A stretch of DNA of 64,000 nucleotides from Actinospineispora spinosispora DSM 44797. Lineage in GTDB: Bacteria; Actinomycetota; Actinomycetes; Mycobacteriales; Pseudonocardiaceae. The DNA lies in contig NZ_AUBB01000017.1 in assembly GCF_000429025.1 (NCBI RefSeq), forward strand, positions 62,001 through 126,000, given 5' to 3'. Positions 1 through 7,641 of this stretch are shown piece by piece. Under the pieces are notes generated by a model. It saw nothing but the letters and a program-made list of their open reading frames with translations. It ran no database searches and was not told the DNA's origin. The translations under genes and the position numbers were made by a program. Each line of letters begins with the position of its first letter. Position 1 is the first letter of the stretch.

Positions 1-182
1 ACCGAGGACCGCGCGACCCCGAACTTCGCCACGAGCTCCCGCTCGCTCGGGAGCCGATCGCCCGGACTGAGCTCCCCTGCCGCGACCGCCGCCTCGACGT
101 GGTCGACTATCCGCTGGTAGGCGCGGGGAGCCTGGTCCTTGGTCGAGCGGGTCACCGGAGGAAGTCTAGAGCCGCCGGACAC
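1..182 (-). CDS. GntR-family transcriptional regulator, N-terminal part
   Basis: The reverse strand reads an N-terminal winged-helix of the GntR type that runs off the left edge of the window. It includes a stretch ending LPSERELVAKFGVARSSV, the typical GntR recognition region. The GTG at 182 is preferred because GGAGG lies 8 nt upstream; a second in-frame GTG at 155 has no Shine-Dalgarno. The effector domain is outside the window, so FadR (FCD) and HutC (UTRA) subtypes cannot be separated. It lies just downstream of an SDR/aldehyde dehydrogenase operon on the same strand and may be read through from it, but that operon has its own divergent GntR regulator at 2622. Confidence 0.8.
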   Translation of the reverse strand, partial: MSGGSRLPPVTRSTKDQAPRAYQRIVDHVEAAVAAGELSPGDRLPSERELVAKFGVARSS

Positions 183-202
183 CGAGGAGCCTCCGATGTG
201 AT

Positions 203-982
203 TCAGGCCGGCGGGTCGAACCTGCCGTCGATGGCCGTCCACCCGCCGTCCACGGCCAGCACCGACCCGGTGACGAACGAGGCCGCGTCGCTGGCCAGGT
301 AGACGACGGCGCCGGCCATCTCGGACGGGCGGGACCAGCGCCCGAACGCGCCCTTCGTCGCGTACGCCTGGTACCAGTCGGGGTCGTTCTTGATCTGGGC
401 GGTCAACGCCGTCTCCACCACACCGGGCGCGATCGCGTTGACCCGCACGCCGGCCGGGCCGAACTCCGCCGCCGCGGTACGCAGCATCTGCACCAGGCCG
501 GCCTTGGTGGCGGCGTAGACGGACTGGCCCGGTTCGACGACATGGCCCCGGATCGAGGAGAAGGCGATGATGCTACCCCTGCCCCGCTCCACCATCCCGC
601 GCCCGAACGCGCGGAGCACATGGAAGCTCCCGGTCAGGTTCAGCCCGACCACCCGGTCGAACTCGTCGGGGCTGTAGTCCAGGATCCGTTTGCGCACGTT
701 CATCGCGGCGGTCAGTACGACGATGTCGAGATCGCCGATGCCGACGGCGAGGGAGTCGACCGCCGCCGCGTCGGTGATGTCCAGCTCCACCGACGACGCC
801 GCGTCGCCGGCGTCCCGCGCGACAGCCTCCGCCGTGGCGGGGTCGCGGTCCGCGCACACGACCGTCGCGCCGTGGGCGGCCAGTGCGAGCGCGGCCTCGC
901 GGCCGATGCCGCCCGCGCCGATCACCAGGGCGCGCCTGCCGTCGAGCCTGAACAGGGACTGGTAGTCGCTCACGCTGGTCAT
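203..982 (-). CDS. SDR-family NAD(P)-dependent oxidoreductase
   Basis: A 259-aa classical short-chain dehydrogenase/reductase. The Rossmann glycine motif GAGGIGRE lies at about residues 22-29, the structural NLTG at 115-118, the catalytic serine in FSS at 142-143, and Y156-xxx-K160 in YAATK. The C-terminal VDGG motif is intact. The ATG at 982 is chosen because it opens the Rossmann strand at the expected distance and has GAGG just upstream. It follows the aldehyde dehydrogenase gene by 8 nt on the same strand, so the two form an operon. The pair probably oxidises an alcohol or sugar acid and then the aldehyde, or the reverse. The substrate cannot be read from the sequence. Confidence 0.9.
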   Translation of the reverse strand: MTSVSDYQSLFRLDGRRALVIGAGGIGREAALALAAHGATVVCADRDPATAEAVARDAGDAASSVELDITDAAAVDSLAVGIGDLDIVVLTAAMNVRKRILDYSPDEFDRVVGLNLTGSFHVLRAFGRGMVERGRGSIIAFSSIRGHVVEPGQSVYAATKAGLVQMLRTAAAEFGPAGVRVNAIAPGVVETALTAQIKNDPDWYQAYATKGAFGRWSRPSEMAGAVVYLASDAASFVTGSVLAVDGGWTAIDGRFDPPA

Positions 983-990
983 GGGTCGCC

Positions 991-2442
991 TCATTCCGGC
1001 CGGATGACGGCCATCCTGGTCACGGTCAGTTCTTCGATGGCAAAACGCGGGCCTTCCCGTCCGACACCGGAGTCCTTGACCCCGCCGTAGGGCATGATGT
1101 CGGACCGGAACCCGGGGACCTCGTTGATCACGACGCCGCCGACGTCGAGCTGGTCGATCGCGCGGAACGCACTGGCCAGCGAGCGGGTGTAGACGCTGGC
1201 GTGCAGGCCGTAGCGGGAGCGGTTGACCGATTCCAGCGCGGCGCCCAGATCGGGCACCCTCCGCAGGCACACCACGGGCCCGAAGATCTCCTCGCACCAG
1301 GCGTCCGTCGACTCGGGCACGTCCACCAGCACGGTCGGCTCGATCGCCCGATCCCGACGCCCGCCGCCGCACAACCGCTTCGCGCCCGCTCGTTCCGCCG
1401 CCTCGATCCAGTCGAGCACCCGCCGGGTGGAACGGTCGTCGATCAATGCCGCGACCCTGGTCTCCGGCGATCGCGGGTCGCCGACGGTCAGCTCGCCGAT
1501 GCGCCCGACCAGCCGGGACGTCACCTCGTCCGCCACGTCCTCGTGCACGAGGACGCGCTGAACGGAGATGCAGGCCTGGCCGTTTCCGTAGAAGCCGCCA
1601 CGCAGAACCGCGTCGACCGCCCTGTCCAGGTCCGCGTCCGAGTCGATGACGAGCGCGGCGTTGGAACCCAGCTCGAGCAACGTCTTACGGGGCGCGGCAT
1701 CGCGCGCGATCTGATGCCCGACCGACGCGGAGCCGGTGAACGACACCGCGCCGATCCGCGGATCGGTGACCAGCGCGTGCCCTACCTCGGCGTCGCCGGT
1801 CACCACCTGGGCGATCTCCGCCGGGGCGCCGTGGCGCAGCGCGGCGGTGCGCACGATGTCGACGAGCCACAGGGTGGCCAGCGGTGTCGCCGGAGCGGGC
1901 TTGCAGATGACCGGACAACCGGCCGCGATGCTCGGCGCGATCTTGTGACTGGCGAGCAGCAACGGGTAGTTGAACCCGGCGATGCCCACCACCAGGCCGA
2001 TCGGCCTCCTGGTCCAGAACCCGATCATGCCTTCGCCCGAGGGCTGCAGGTCCAGCGGGACCGTCTCGCCGTGCAGGTGCGCGACCTCCTCAGCGGTCGC
2101 GGTCCAGGTGAACAGTGCCCTGGCCACCTCGACGGTGCAGTCGATCCTGGTCTTCCCGGTCTCCGCGATCAGCAGATCGACGAAGTGCTCGCGGTGCTCG
2201 GCGAGGACCCGTTCGACGGTCAGCAGGATGTCGCGCCGGACGGCGGAGGTCAGCGCCCCGACCTGGCGGACCGCGCCGACTCCGGCGTCGAGGGCAGCGA
2301 TGGCGTGATCGACCGTCCCGACCGGGGCCTGGGCGACCTTCGTGCCGTCGAACGGGAAGAACACCGGTTCCGTCGACACGTCGGTACGCCACGTCGGGCC
2401 GATCGGCAGCCCAGCGGGGTGGTCCGGCAACGCGACACCCAT
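991..2442 (-). CDS. NAD(P)-dependent aldehyde dehydrogenase
   Basis: A 483-aa full-length aldehyde dehydrogenase superfamily enzyme. The oxyanion asparagine is N158 in GFNYP, the general base is E257 in LLELGSN, and the catalytic nucleophile is C291 in GNGQACISVQR. The coenzyme-site motif FTGSASVG is at about 235-242. The start is the ATG at 2442, with AAGGAG five bases upstream. A GTG six bases further out overlaps the Shine-Dalgarno and is rejected. Sequence style is closest to lactaldehyde or phosphonoacetaldehyde-type dehydrogenases, but the substrate is not certain. It is first in the operon with the SDR gene. A FadR-like palindrome lies 12 nt upstream of the start, and the divergent GntR gene at 2622 is the likely repressor. 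Confidence 0.92.
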   Translation of the reverse strand: MGVALPDHPAGLPIGPTWRTDVSTEPVFFPFDGTKVAQAPVGTVDHAIAALDAGVGAVRQVGALTSAVRRDILLTVERVLAEHREHFVDLLIAETGKTRIDCTVEVARALFTWTATAEEVAHLHGETVPLDLQPSGEGMIGFWTRRPIGLVVGIAGFNYPLLLASHKIAPSIAAGCPVICKPAPATPLATLWLVDIVRTAALRHGAPAEIAQVVTGDAEVGHALVTDPRIGAVSFTGSASVGHQIARDAAPRKTLLELGSNAALVIDSDADLDRAVDAVLRGGFYGNGQACISVQRVLVHEDVADEVTSRLVGRIGELTVGDPRSPETRVAALIDDRSTRRVLDWIEAAERAGAKRLCGGGRRDRAIEPTVLVDVPESTDAWCEEIFGPVVCLRRVPDLGAALESVNRSRYGLHASVYTRSLASAFRAIDQLDVGGVVINEVPGFRSDIMPYGGVKDSGVGREGPRFAIEELTVTRMAVIRPE

Positions 2443-2453
2443 CGACACTCCTT

Positions 2454-2468
2454 ACTGGTCCGACCAGT
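2454..2468. promoter_or_regulatory. FadR-type GntR operator palindrome
   Basis: ACTGGTCCGACCAGT is a perfect 7+1+7 palindrome. Its TGGTNNNACCA core matches the operator described for FadR-subfamily GntR regulators. It lies between the aldehyde dehydrogenase start and the divergent GntR regulator, so it can repress both. Assignment to that regulator is inference from position. Confidence 0.75.
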
Positions 2469-2621
2469 GGCTCGTTCGAGGATGCATTGCCGTTGTCGTC
2501 GAGTCAATGGGTCGCTAGTCTGGCCCCAGAACGTGCAGGTAGAACGCCCGGTGACGGTTGGCATCGGGTATGTACGGCTAGGGTTCGGCACACGTATCCA
2601 GGTCGAGAGGGGTCTGGCGGG

Positions 2622-3341
2622 TTGAGGGCACACGACTCGTCCGGGGTCCATGAAACGTCACGTGTCGCCCTGGTCGACGAACTCGCTTCCGTGCTGCGGG
2701 AACGTATCTACACCGGTCGTTATCCGGCCGGCGCGCGGCTGCCGCAGCAACAGCTGTCCACCGAGCTGGGGGTGAGCCGGACGCCGCTGCGTGAGGCGCT
2801 GCGCGCCCTGGAACAGGACGGGCTCGTCCGTCTGGACTCCGGTCAGGGCGCGAGGGTGGTGACGGGTGACGTCCCCACGCTGCTGGCCGCCTACGAGCTG
2901 CGCGCGGTCGTCGACGGCCTCGCCGCGCGTCTGGCGGCCCGACGTCCGGCGGCTGCCCGTGCCGCACGGCTCGACCGGCTGATCGCCGAGCAGCGCGCGG
3001 CCCTCGATCCGTGGGCGCCGGGCCTGTACACCCGGGCGAACGTCGAGTTTCACGAGCAGATCGTCCACCTGACCGGCAACGAGTTCGTCATCGCACAGGC
3101 CCCGATCCTGCGCATGACCGCGCAGGTGTTCGCCCCTGTCGCCCTGATCGAACGGGCCGGCGCGTCACGTGCGGTCGGGGAACACGAGGCGATCCACGAC
3201 GCGATCGTCTCGGGTGCGACAGTCGATGCCGAACGTCTGGCGAGAGCACACATCGACTCGACGATCGAGCAGCTCCGACGAAAACCGGCCCTCGGCACGG
3301 AGGTGGGAAGACCTCTGTCGAGGCCCTCCCACCGTGAGTGA
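2622..3341 (+). CDS. GntR/FadR-family (FCD) transcriptional regulator
   Basis: About 239 aa. An N-terminal winged helix (LRERIYTGRYPAGARLPQQQ, then GVSRTPLREALRALEQDGLV) is followed by an all-helical FCD ligand domain. The FCD domain carries the usual metal/ligand residues in the stretches ELRAVVDG, EFHEQIVHLTGN and EHEAIHDAI. The TTG at 2622 is taken as start because GAGAGGGG lies about 9 nt upstream and no ATG or GTG fits before the helix; this start is not secure. It is transcribed away from the aldehyde dehydrogenase/SDR operon, across a FadR-type palindrome at 2454-2468. Its most likely job is to repress that operon until an acyl, lactate-like or sugar-acid ligand binds. Confidence 0.85.
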   Translation: MRAHDSSGVHETSRVALVDELASVLRERIYTGRYPAGARLPQQQLSTELGVSRTPLREALRALEQDGLVRLDSGQGARVVTGDVPTLLAAYELRAVVDGLAARLAARRPAAARAARLDRLIAEQRAALDPWAPGLYTRANVEFHEQIVHLTGNEFVIAQAPILRMTAQVFAPVALIERAGASRAVGEHEAIHDAIVSGATVDAERLARAHIDSTIEQLRRKPALGTEVGRPLSRPSHRE

Positions 3342-3349
3342 CCGGTCGA

Positions 3350-4702
3350 TCAGACTCCGAACGGGGCCGGGTACCGGATCGTGCCGCTCGGGACCGGCAC
3401 CGACTCGTCGAGTGGCAGTGCCATCAACGTCTCGTCGGGGACGTCGAACGTCACCGAGATACCGTGGCCGGACGCCCGGGTGAACCCGAACCTCGGGTAG
3501 TACTCGGCGTGACCGAGCACGACGATCAGCCGCTCACCCCGGGTGCGTGCCTCGTCGATCAGTGCTCGGATCACCGCACCTCCGGCCCCGAGCTTCTGGT
3601 ACTCGGGGAGCACCGCGACCGGGCCCAGGGTGAGGGCGTTCTCGCCGCCGACCCAGGACCGGGTGAGCAGCGCGTAGCCCGCGACCCGGCCGTCCGGGGC
3701 CTGCGCGACCCAGGACAGACCCGGCAGCCATGCTGGGTCCTGGCGAAGTGCCTCGATGAGGTCGGCCTCTCCCGCGGTGTCGAACGCGGCCAGGTTCACC
3801 GCGCGGATGGCCTCGATGTCCCCGGGCGTTTCCGGACGGGTCGCCCAGCTGATCCTGGTGGTCGTGTCGGACATGGTGGTTTCCTCACCGTCTTCGTGGT
3901 CCGGGCGCGGCGTCAGCACGTAGCCCGTATAGCTGTAGTCGGTACCGTGCTCGCACCGCATGTCGATCTCTCGCCGGGTCACCGCGACCGCCTTCGCCAT
4001 GCTGTCGGTCACGGTGGTGAGCTGGGCGATGCGCTGGTCCAACGGGGTGTAGTACTCGTCGAACCAGTCCCGGTCGGGCAACCGGTAGGTCGCGGCGACC
4101 GTGTAGCCGGCGGCGTCAGCGGCCCCGACGTTCTCCGCCGTGGTGCGTAGCGGATACGCCTCGGCCCAGAACTCGCGCGCTTCGGTGCTCGGATGCGAGT
4201 GACTCCACTCGCATTCGGTGATCACGAGCGTGCCGCCCGGTGCCAGCAGGCGTCTCCACTCCCGCAGTGCGGCGTCGAAGCCCATGATGTACGCCGATCC
4301 CTCGGCCCAGATCAGGTCGAAGGACCCGGCGTCGAACGGCAGTTCGGTCATGGACAGTGCCGCGGCGTTCACCCTGGAACTCAGCCCGGAGCGCTCTGCC
4401 GCACGGCGCAGTTCGTCCAGGATCGGCTCATGGGTGTCGACGGCGGTGACGTTCGCGGTGAGTGCCTCGGCAAGGACCAACGACGCCCTGCCGGAGCCGC
4501 AGCCGATGTCGAGCACCCTCGGGTCGGCCGGTAGCCCGCCGACCAGGGACAGCAACGTCCCTGTGGTGGCGTCCGAACCGGGAGCCTGCCGGGGCAGGCC
4601 GTCGTGCAGCGAGAAGAAGGCGTCGAGGACATCGGAAACGTCCGGTGCCGACGACGTCGAACATGATGGTGTGTCGGATGACAACAGAACCCCTTGGTTC
4701 AC
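3350..4702 (-). CDS. Fusion of SAM-dependent methyltransferase and GNAT acetyltransferase
   Basis: One uninterrupted 450-codon frame holds two domains. Residues about 55-270 form a class I methyltransferase with SAM motif I LDIGCGSGRAS, an acidic motif II and LAPGGTLVITE. Residues about 277-450 form a GNAT acetyltransferase of the YhbS type, with VAVLPEYQKLGAGGAVI as the acetyl-CoA loop and FGF near the end. The ATG at codon 277 (3872-3874) has GAGGAA five bases upstream, so the acetyltransferase may also be made separately. The GTG at 4702 gives the longest frame. A TTG at 4684 with AAGGGG upstream is the better-supported start. Substrates are unknown. The gene ends 8 nt from the convergent GntR gene. 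Confidence 0.8.
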   Translation of the reverse strand: MNQGVLLSSDTPSCSTSSAPDVSDVLDAFFSLHDGLPRQAPGSDATTGTLLSLVGGLPADPRVLDIGCGSGRASLVLAEALTANVTAVDTHEPILDELRRAAERSGLSSRVNAAALSMTELPFDAGSFDLIWAEGSAYIMGFDAALREWRRLLAPGGTLVITECEWSHSHPSTEAREFWAEAYPLRTTAENVGAADAAGYTVAATYRLPDRDWFDEYYTPLDQRIAQLTTVTDSMAKAVAVTRREIDMRCEHGTDYSYTGYVLTPRPDHEDGEETTMSDTTTRISWATRPETPGDIEAIRAVNLAAFDTAGEADLIEALRQDPAWLPGLSWVAQAPDGRVAGYALLTRSWVGGENALTLGPVAVLPEYQKLGAGGAVIRALIDEARTRGERLIVVLGHAEYYPRFGFTRASGHGISVTFDVPDETLMALPLDESVPVPSGTIRYPAPFGV

Positions 4703-4758
4703 ATGTGGGGCCCCGGCGACATCAACGAACTCGCGGGCGGCGAGTCGATCGGATCAGG

Positions 4759-4827
4759 TCAGCCGAGCGCCCAGGACAGGACAGGGAGGCGGGCGCCACA
4801 CGCAGCGGCAGCCATCACGACAGCCAT
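4759..4827 (-). CDS. Possible 22-codon leader ORF
   Basis: A 22-codon frame starts at ATG 4827 with AGGAG upstream. It encodes a small Ala/Val-rich peptide with one cysteine and one tryptophan. It ends 56 nt before the methyltransferase-acetyltransferase start, so it could be a translated leader for that gene. No attenuator hairpin was identified between them. No homologue is recognised and codon statistics mean little at this size. Confidence 0.25.
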   Translation of the reverse strand: MAVVMAAAACGARLPVLSWALG

Positions 4828-4976
4828 ACCTCAACTCCTGGACATCTCAGTAACCACACGGTGCACCGGCACACTAGCAAACCCGATCACCAAGCTCGCC
4901 CGATTTCCCGCCCCCAACGCACGCCAGCCGCTCCGCCACATCCGTCCGGCCACACCGCGCAGCCCTGCCCCAACGG

Positions 4977-5025
4977 CACGAATGTGGCTTTAGGGACGTT
5001 GAACGTCCCTAAAGCCACATTCGTG
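4977..5025. repeat. 49-bp perfect palindrome, copy 1
   Basis: Two 24-nt arms, the left beginning CACGAATGTGGCTTTAGGGA, are separated by one G. The same 49 bp recur without a change at 33389-33437, 28 kb away. Both copies lie downstream of the stop codon of a reverse-strand gene, here 69 bp past the hydroquinone reductase. There is no T-tract. It could act as a terminator-like hairpin, a nucleoid protein site or a mobile palindromic unit. Confidence 0.85.
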
Positions 5026-5093
5026 TCAGTTGCAGGTGGTGGCTGAAGCGGATGCGGCGGGAGGGGATGCGGCGGGAGTCGGGGTCGGCGGGG

Positions 5094-6104
5094 TCAGGGC
5101 GTTAAAGGTGGGACGCGTTCGGACTGCGGGGGAGGGCCCGGTGGGGTTCCGGTGCCGAAGGGGGTGCCGGGGAGCTGCTCACGGCCGTGGGCGGTGAGCC
5201 AGCCCGACGGATCGGGGCCCAGTGGTACGACGCCGGTCGGGTTGATCATCCGGTGCACGCCGTAGTAGTGCTGCTTGATCTGCTCGAAGTCGATCGTGTC
5301 GCCGAAACCCGGGGTCTGGAACAGGTCACGGGCGTACGCCCACAGGACCGGCATCGCGCTCAGTGTGCTGCGGTTGCACTTGAAATGACCGTGGTAGACG
5401 GAGTCGAAGCGCACCAGCGTGACCCACAGCCGGATGTCCGCCTCGGTGATCGAGTCGCCGACCAGGTAGCGCCGCGTGGCCAGACGCTCGGTGAGCACAT
5501 CGAGGCGAGCGAACAGCGCGCGGTAGCTCTCCTCGTACGGTTCCTGGCTCCCGGCGAATCCGCACTTGTACACGCCGTTGTTGACGTCGTGGTAGACGGC
5601 CTCGTTGATCTCGTCGATCTCGGCCCGGTGCCGCTCGGGGTACAGATCGGGCGCACCGTCGCGGTGGAACTCACGCCACTCGGTGGCGAAGTCGAGCGTC
5701 AGCTGCGCGAAACCGTTGGTGACGACCTTGCCGTCGGTCCCGTCGACGAGGGCGGGCACCGTGATGCCGGCCGAGAAGTCCGGGTCAGCGGCCCGGTAGG
5801 CCTCGCCCAGGTACTCGATGCCCAGAACCGGGTCACGGTCGCCGGGGTCGAGGTGGAACCGCCAGCTGCGATCGTCGTGCAGGGGACCGGCGATGCCCAT
5901 CGACAGGACCGGTTCGAGACCGAGCAGCCTGCGCGAGATCGCGGCGCGGTTCGCCCACGGGCATGCCCGCGCGATCACCAGGCGGTACCGGTTCGGCTCG
6001 ACCCGGATGCCGGACGCCCCGTCGGCCGTGACCCGCCGGTCCAGCGCCACCGGCTTGCGGACGAAGGCCCGCTTCGTGTCGCCCTGCGCCTGATCGTCCA
6101 CCAT
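5094..6104 (-). CDS. Glutathionyl/mycothiolyl-hydroquinone reductase (omega-class GST fold)
   Basis: A 336-aa protein of the Xi/omega glutathione transferase group (YqjG/EcfG-like). The thioredoxin-fold cysteine is C48 in ARACPWANR. The characteristic NNGVYKCGFA and the C-terminal helical domain with DIRLWVTLVRFDSVY and FKCN follow. In actinobacteria, which use mycothiol, the natural reductant is uncertain. The family removes thiol adducts from hydroquinones and acts in the cytosol. The ATG at 6104 has AGGGGA 7 nt upstream. The C-terminus is Pro-rich. The gene stands alone, 77 bp downstream of an MFS transporter on the same strand, and its 3' side carries the 49-bp palindrome. Confidence 0.88.
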   Translation of the reverse strand: MVDDQAQGDTKRAFVRKPVALDRRVTADGASGIRVEPNRYRLVIARACPWANRAAISRRLLGLEPVLSMGIAGPLHDDRSWRFHLDPGDRDPVLGIEYLGEAYRAADPDFSAGITVPALVDGTDGKVVTNGFAQLTLDFATEWREFHRDGAPDLYPERHRAEIDEINEAVYHDVNNGVYKCGFAGSQEPYEESYRALFARLDVLTERLATRRYLVGDSITEADIRLWVTLVRFDSVYHGHFKCNRSTLSAMPVLWAYARDLFQTPGFGDTIDFEQIKQHYYGVHRMINPTGVVPLGPDPSGWLTAHGREQLPGTPFGTGTPPGPPPQSERVPPLTP

Positions 6105-6181
6105 GTGTCCGTCCCCTGGTTGCCGTGTGACGCGGTACCGCGTGGATCTCAGTCTGGCGCGGCCGACAGCGGGCCGCGCGG

Positions 6182-7507
6182 TCAGCCGGTGGCCGCGTCG
6201 GTGAGTGGTCTGCCGTGGGTCTCCGGTGCCATGATCGCCGACGCCACCGCGCCGACCGCGCTGAACACCCCGACGATGATCATCGTAGCCGCGATGCCGG
6301 CTCCGCTGATCAGCAAGGGAACGACGAACGTGCCCAGCACCGCACCGATACGGCTGATCGCTACGCCGATGCCCATCGCGGTCGCCCGGACCTCGGTCGG
6401 GAAGAGCTCGTTCGGGTAGATCCACTGCAGGATCGTCGGGCCTCCGATGACCAGCGCGTAGACGCCGAGCAGCACCGTCACGAGCACCGCGGAACTCCGG
6501 GTGAGTCCCAGCACGACGAGTACCGCGCTGGCGACGAAGAACGGCACGACGAGCATCGTGCGTCGGCGGACGCGACCGGCCAGCGCCGTCGCGACGAGGG
6601 TTCCGACGAGGAACAACACGCCGATCAGGATCGAGCCCGCGTTCGCGTCCCCGGCGTCGATACCGAGCGCTTGCAGCAGTTGCGGGGCGAACGCGTAGAT
6701 CGCGTACACCGGAGTGATCGAACACATCCAGAAGATCGCGACGAACAGCATGCGCCTGCCGTACGGGGCGGTGAACACCAGGCCGAGCCGGGTCTCGGCC
6801 GGTCCGGCCTCGATGCCGTCCAAGGTGGCCGAGGGCCCGTAGACCCGGCGCAGAACCGCGAGCGCCTCATCGGATCGTCCCTTGTTGAGCAACCACCGGG
6901 GTGACTCCGGCGTGCCGACCCGGAGAACCGCGAGCGCGAGCGCCGGTACCGAGGGTGACAGCAGGATCCAACGCCACGCATCCGGACCGAGCTGCAGCAG
7001 CAGACCGCCTACCAGGTAGGACGCCGCACTGCCCGCCGACCACATGGCGGTCTGCATGCCGATCAGGATCGCCCGGGACCGTCGAGGCGCGAACTCGGCG
7101 AGCAGTGACGTGGCGATCGGGTAGTCGGCGCCGATCGCGATGCCCAGCAGCACCCGCAGCACCAGCAGCTGCTCCGGTCCGGTGACGAAGAACTGGGCGG
7201 CGGCGAACAGAGCGATCGCGCCGAGGTCGACCGAGTACATCAGGCGGCGGCCGATCCGGTCGGTCACGTACCCGAACACCAGACCGCCGAGGAACAGCCC
7301 GGCGAGGGCGGATGCCGCCAGGCCGCCCTCCCAGGCCCCACCCAGGTGCCACTGCTTCGTGATGCCGGGCAGTGCGAGGCCGATGACCCCGAGTGCGTAT
7401 CCGTCGAGGAACGGGCCGCCCGAGCAGAACACCGCGAGCCGGCGGTGGAATCCGCTCATCGGCGCATCGTCGATCACGTTGCCGCTGACGTCCGGGGAGG
7501 CAGCCAT
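6182..7507 (-). CDS. MFS transporter, metabolite:proton symporter type
   Basis: A 441-aa protein with about 12 predicted membrane segments. It carries the loop 2-3 motif GYVTDRIGRR, the R-rich loop ending PESPRWLLNKGR typical of sugar-porter/AAHS-like symporters, and PNELFPTEVRATA before segment 11. ATG 7507 is used because AGAGG precedes it by 7 nt. It is divergent from a GntR regulator (7642) and a DUF1989 protein gene (8343). Two TTGTTGAACA palindromes lie in the gap, so the importer is probably controlled by that GntR and brings in its effector or the DUF1989 substrate. The solute is unknown; carboxylates or small polar metabolites are the likeliest group. Confidence 0.85.
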   Translation of the reverse strand: MAASPDVSGNVIDDAPMSGFHRRLAVFCSGGPFLDGYALGVIGLALPGITKQWHLGGAWEGGLAASALAGLFLGGLVFGYVTDRIGRRLMYSVDLGAIALFAAAQFFVTGPEQLLVLRVLLGIAIGADYPIATSLLAEFAPRRSRAILIGMQTAMWSAGSAASYLVGGLLLQLGPDAWRWILLSPSVPALALAVLRVGTPESPRWLLNKGRSDEALAVLRRVYGPSATLDGIEAGPAETRLGLVFTAPYGRRMLFVAIFWMCSITPVYAIYAFAPQLLQALGIDAGDANAGSILIGVLFLVGTLVATALAGRVRRRTMLVVPFFVASAVLVVLGLTRSSAVLVTVLLGVYALVIGGPTILQWIYPNELFPTEVRATAMGIGVAISRIGAVLGTFVVPLLISGAGIAATMIIVGVFSAVGAVASAIMAPETHGRPLTDAATG

Positions 7508-7533
7508 CGCTGTTCCTCTCTGCAATCCTCTAG

Positions 7534-7620
7534 TTGTTGAACAATCAGATCCGGCTGGATGCCGAGATTAGGCGAACCGCGGCGAGAGATCCAGGGTTCG
7601 ACGCTTGGATTGTTGAACAG
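7534..7620. promoter_or_regulatory. Two TTGTTGAACAA operators, divergent promoter region
   Basis: TTGTTGAACAA (7534-7544) is a perfect 5+1+5 palindrome, and TTGTTGAACAG (7610-7620) is a near-perfect second copy 76 bp away. The first sits 27 bp upstream of the MFS start. The second sits 9 bp before TAGTCT, the likely -10 of the GntR gene. TTGT-ACAA cores are common for FCD-type GntR regulators. Binding by the 7642 product is inferred from position. Confidence 0.65.
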
Positions 7621-7641
7621 TTCTTGGCTAGTCTGCGGACC

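Larger units (their letters stand above)
4703..5093. other. Intergenic region, about 390 bp
   Basis: Between the fusion gene at 4702 and the hydroquinone reductase ending at 5094, both on the reverse strand. It contains the possible leader ORF (4759-4827) and the 49-bp palindrome (4977-5025). A TAGTGT on the reverse strand at 4871-4876 could be a -10 element for the fusion gene transcript. Nothing else is recognisable. Confidence 0.5.

Noticed and set aside
542-2625. Long forward-strand frames opposite the SDR and aldehyde dehydrogenase genes
   Set aside because: They are shadow frames of GC-rich coding DNA: Arg/Gly/Pro/His-rich, no domain, and the reverse-strand genes have complete catalytic motifs.
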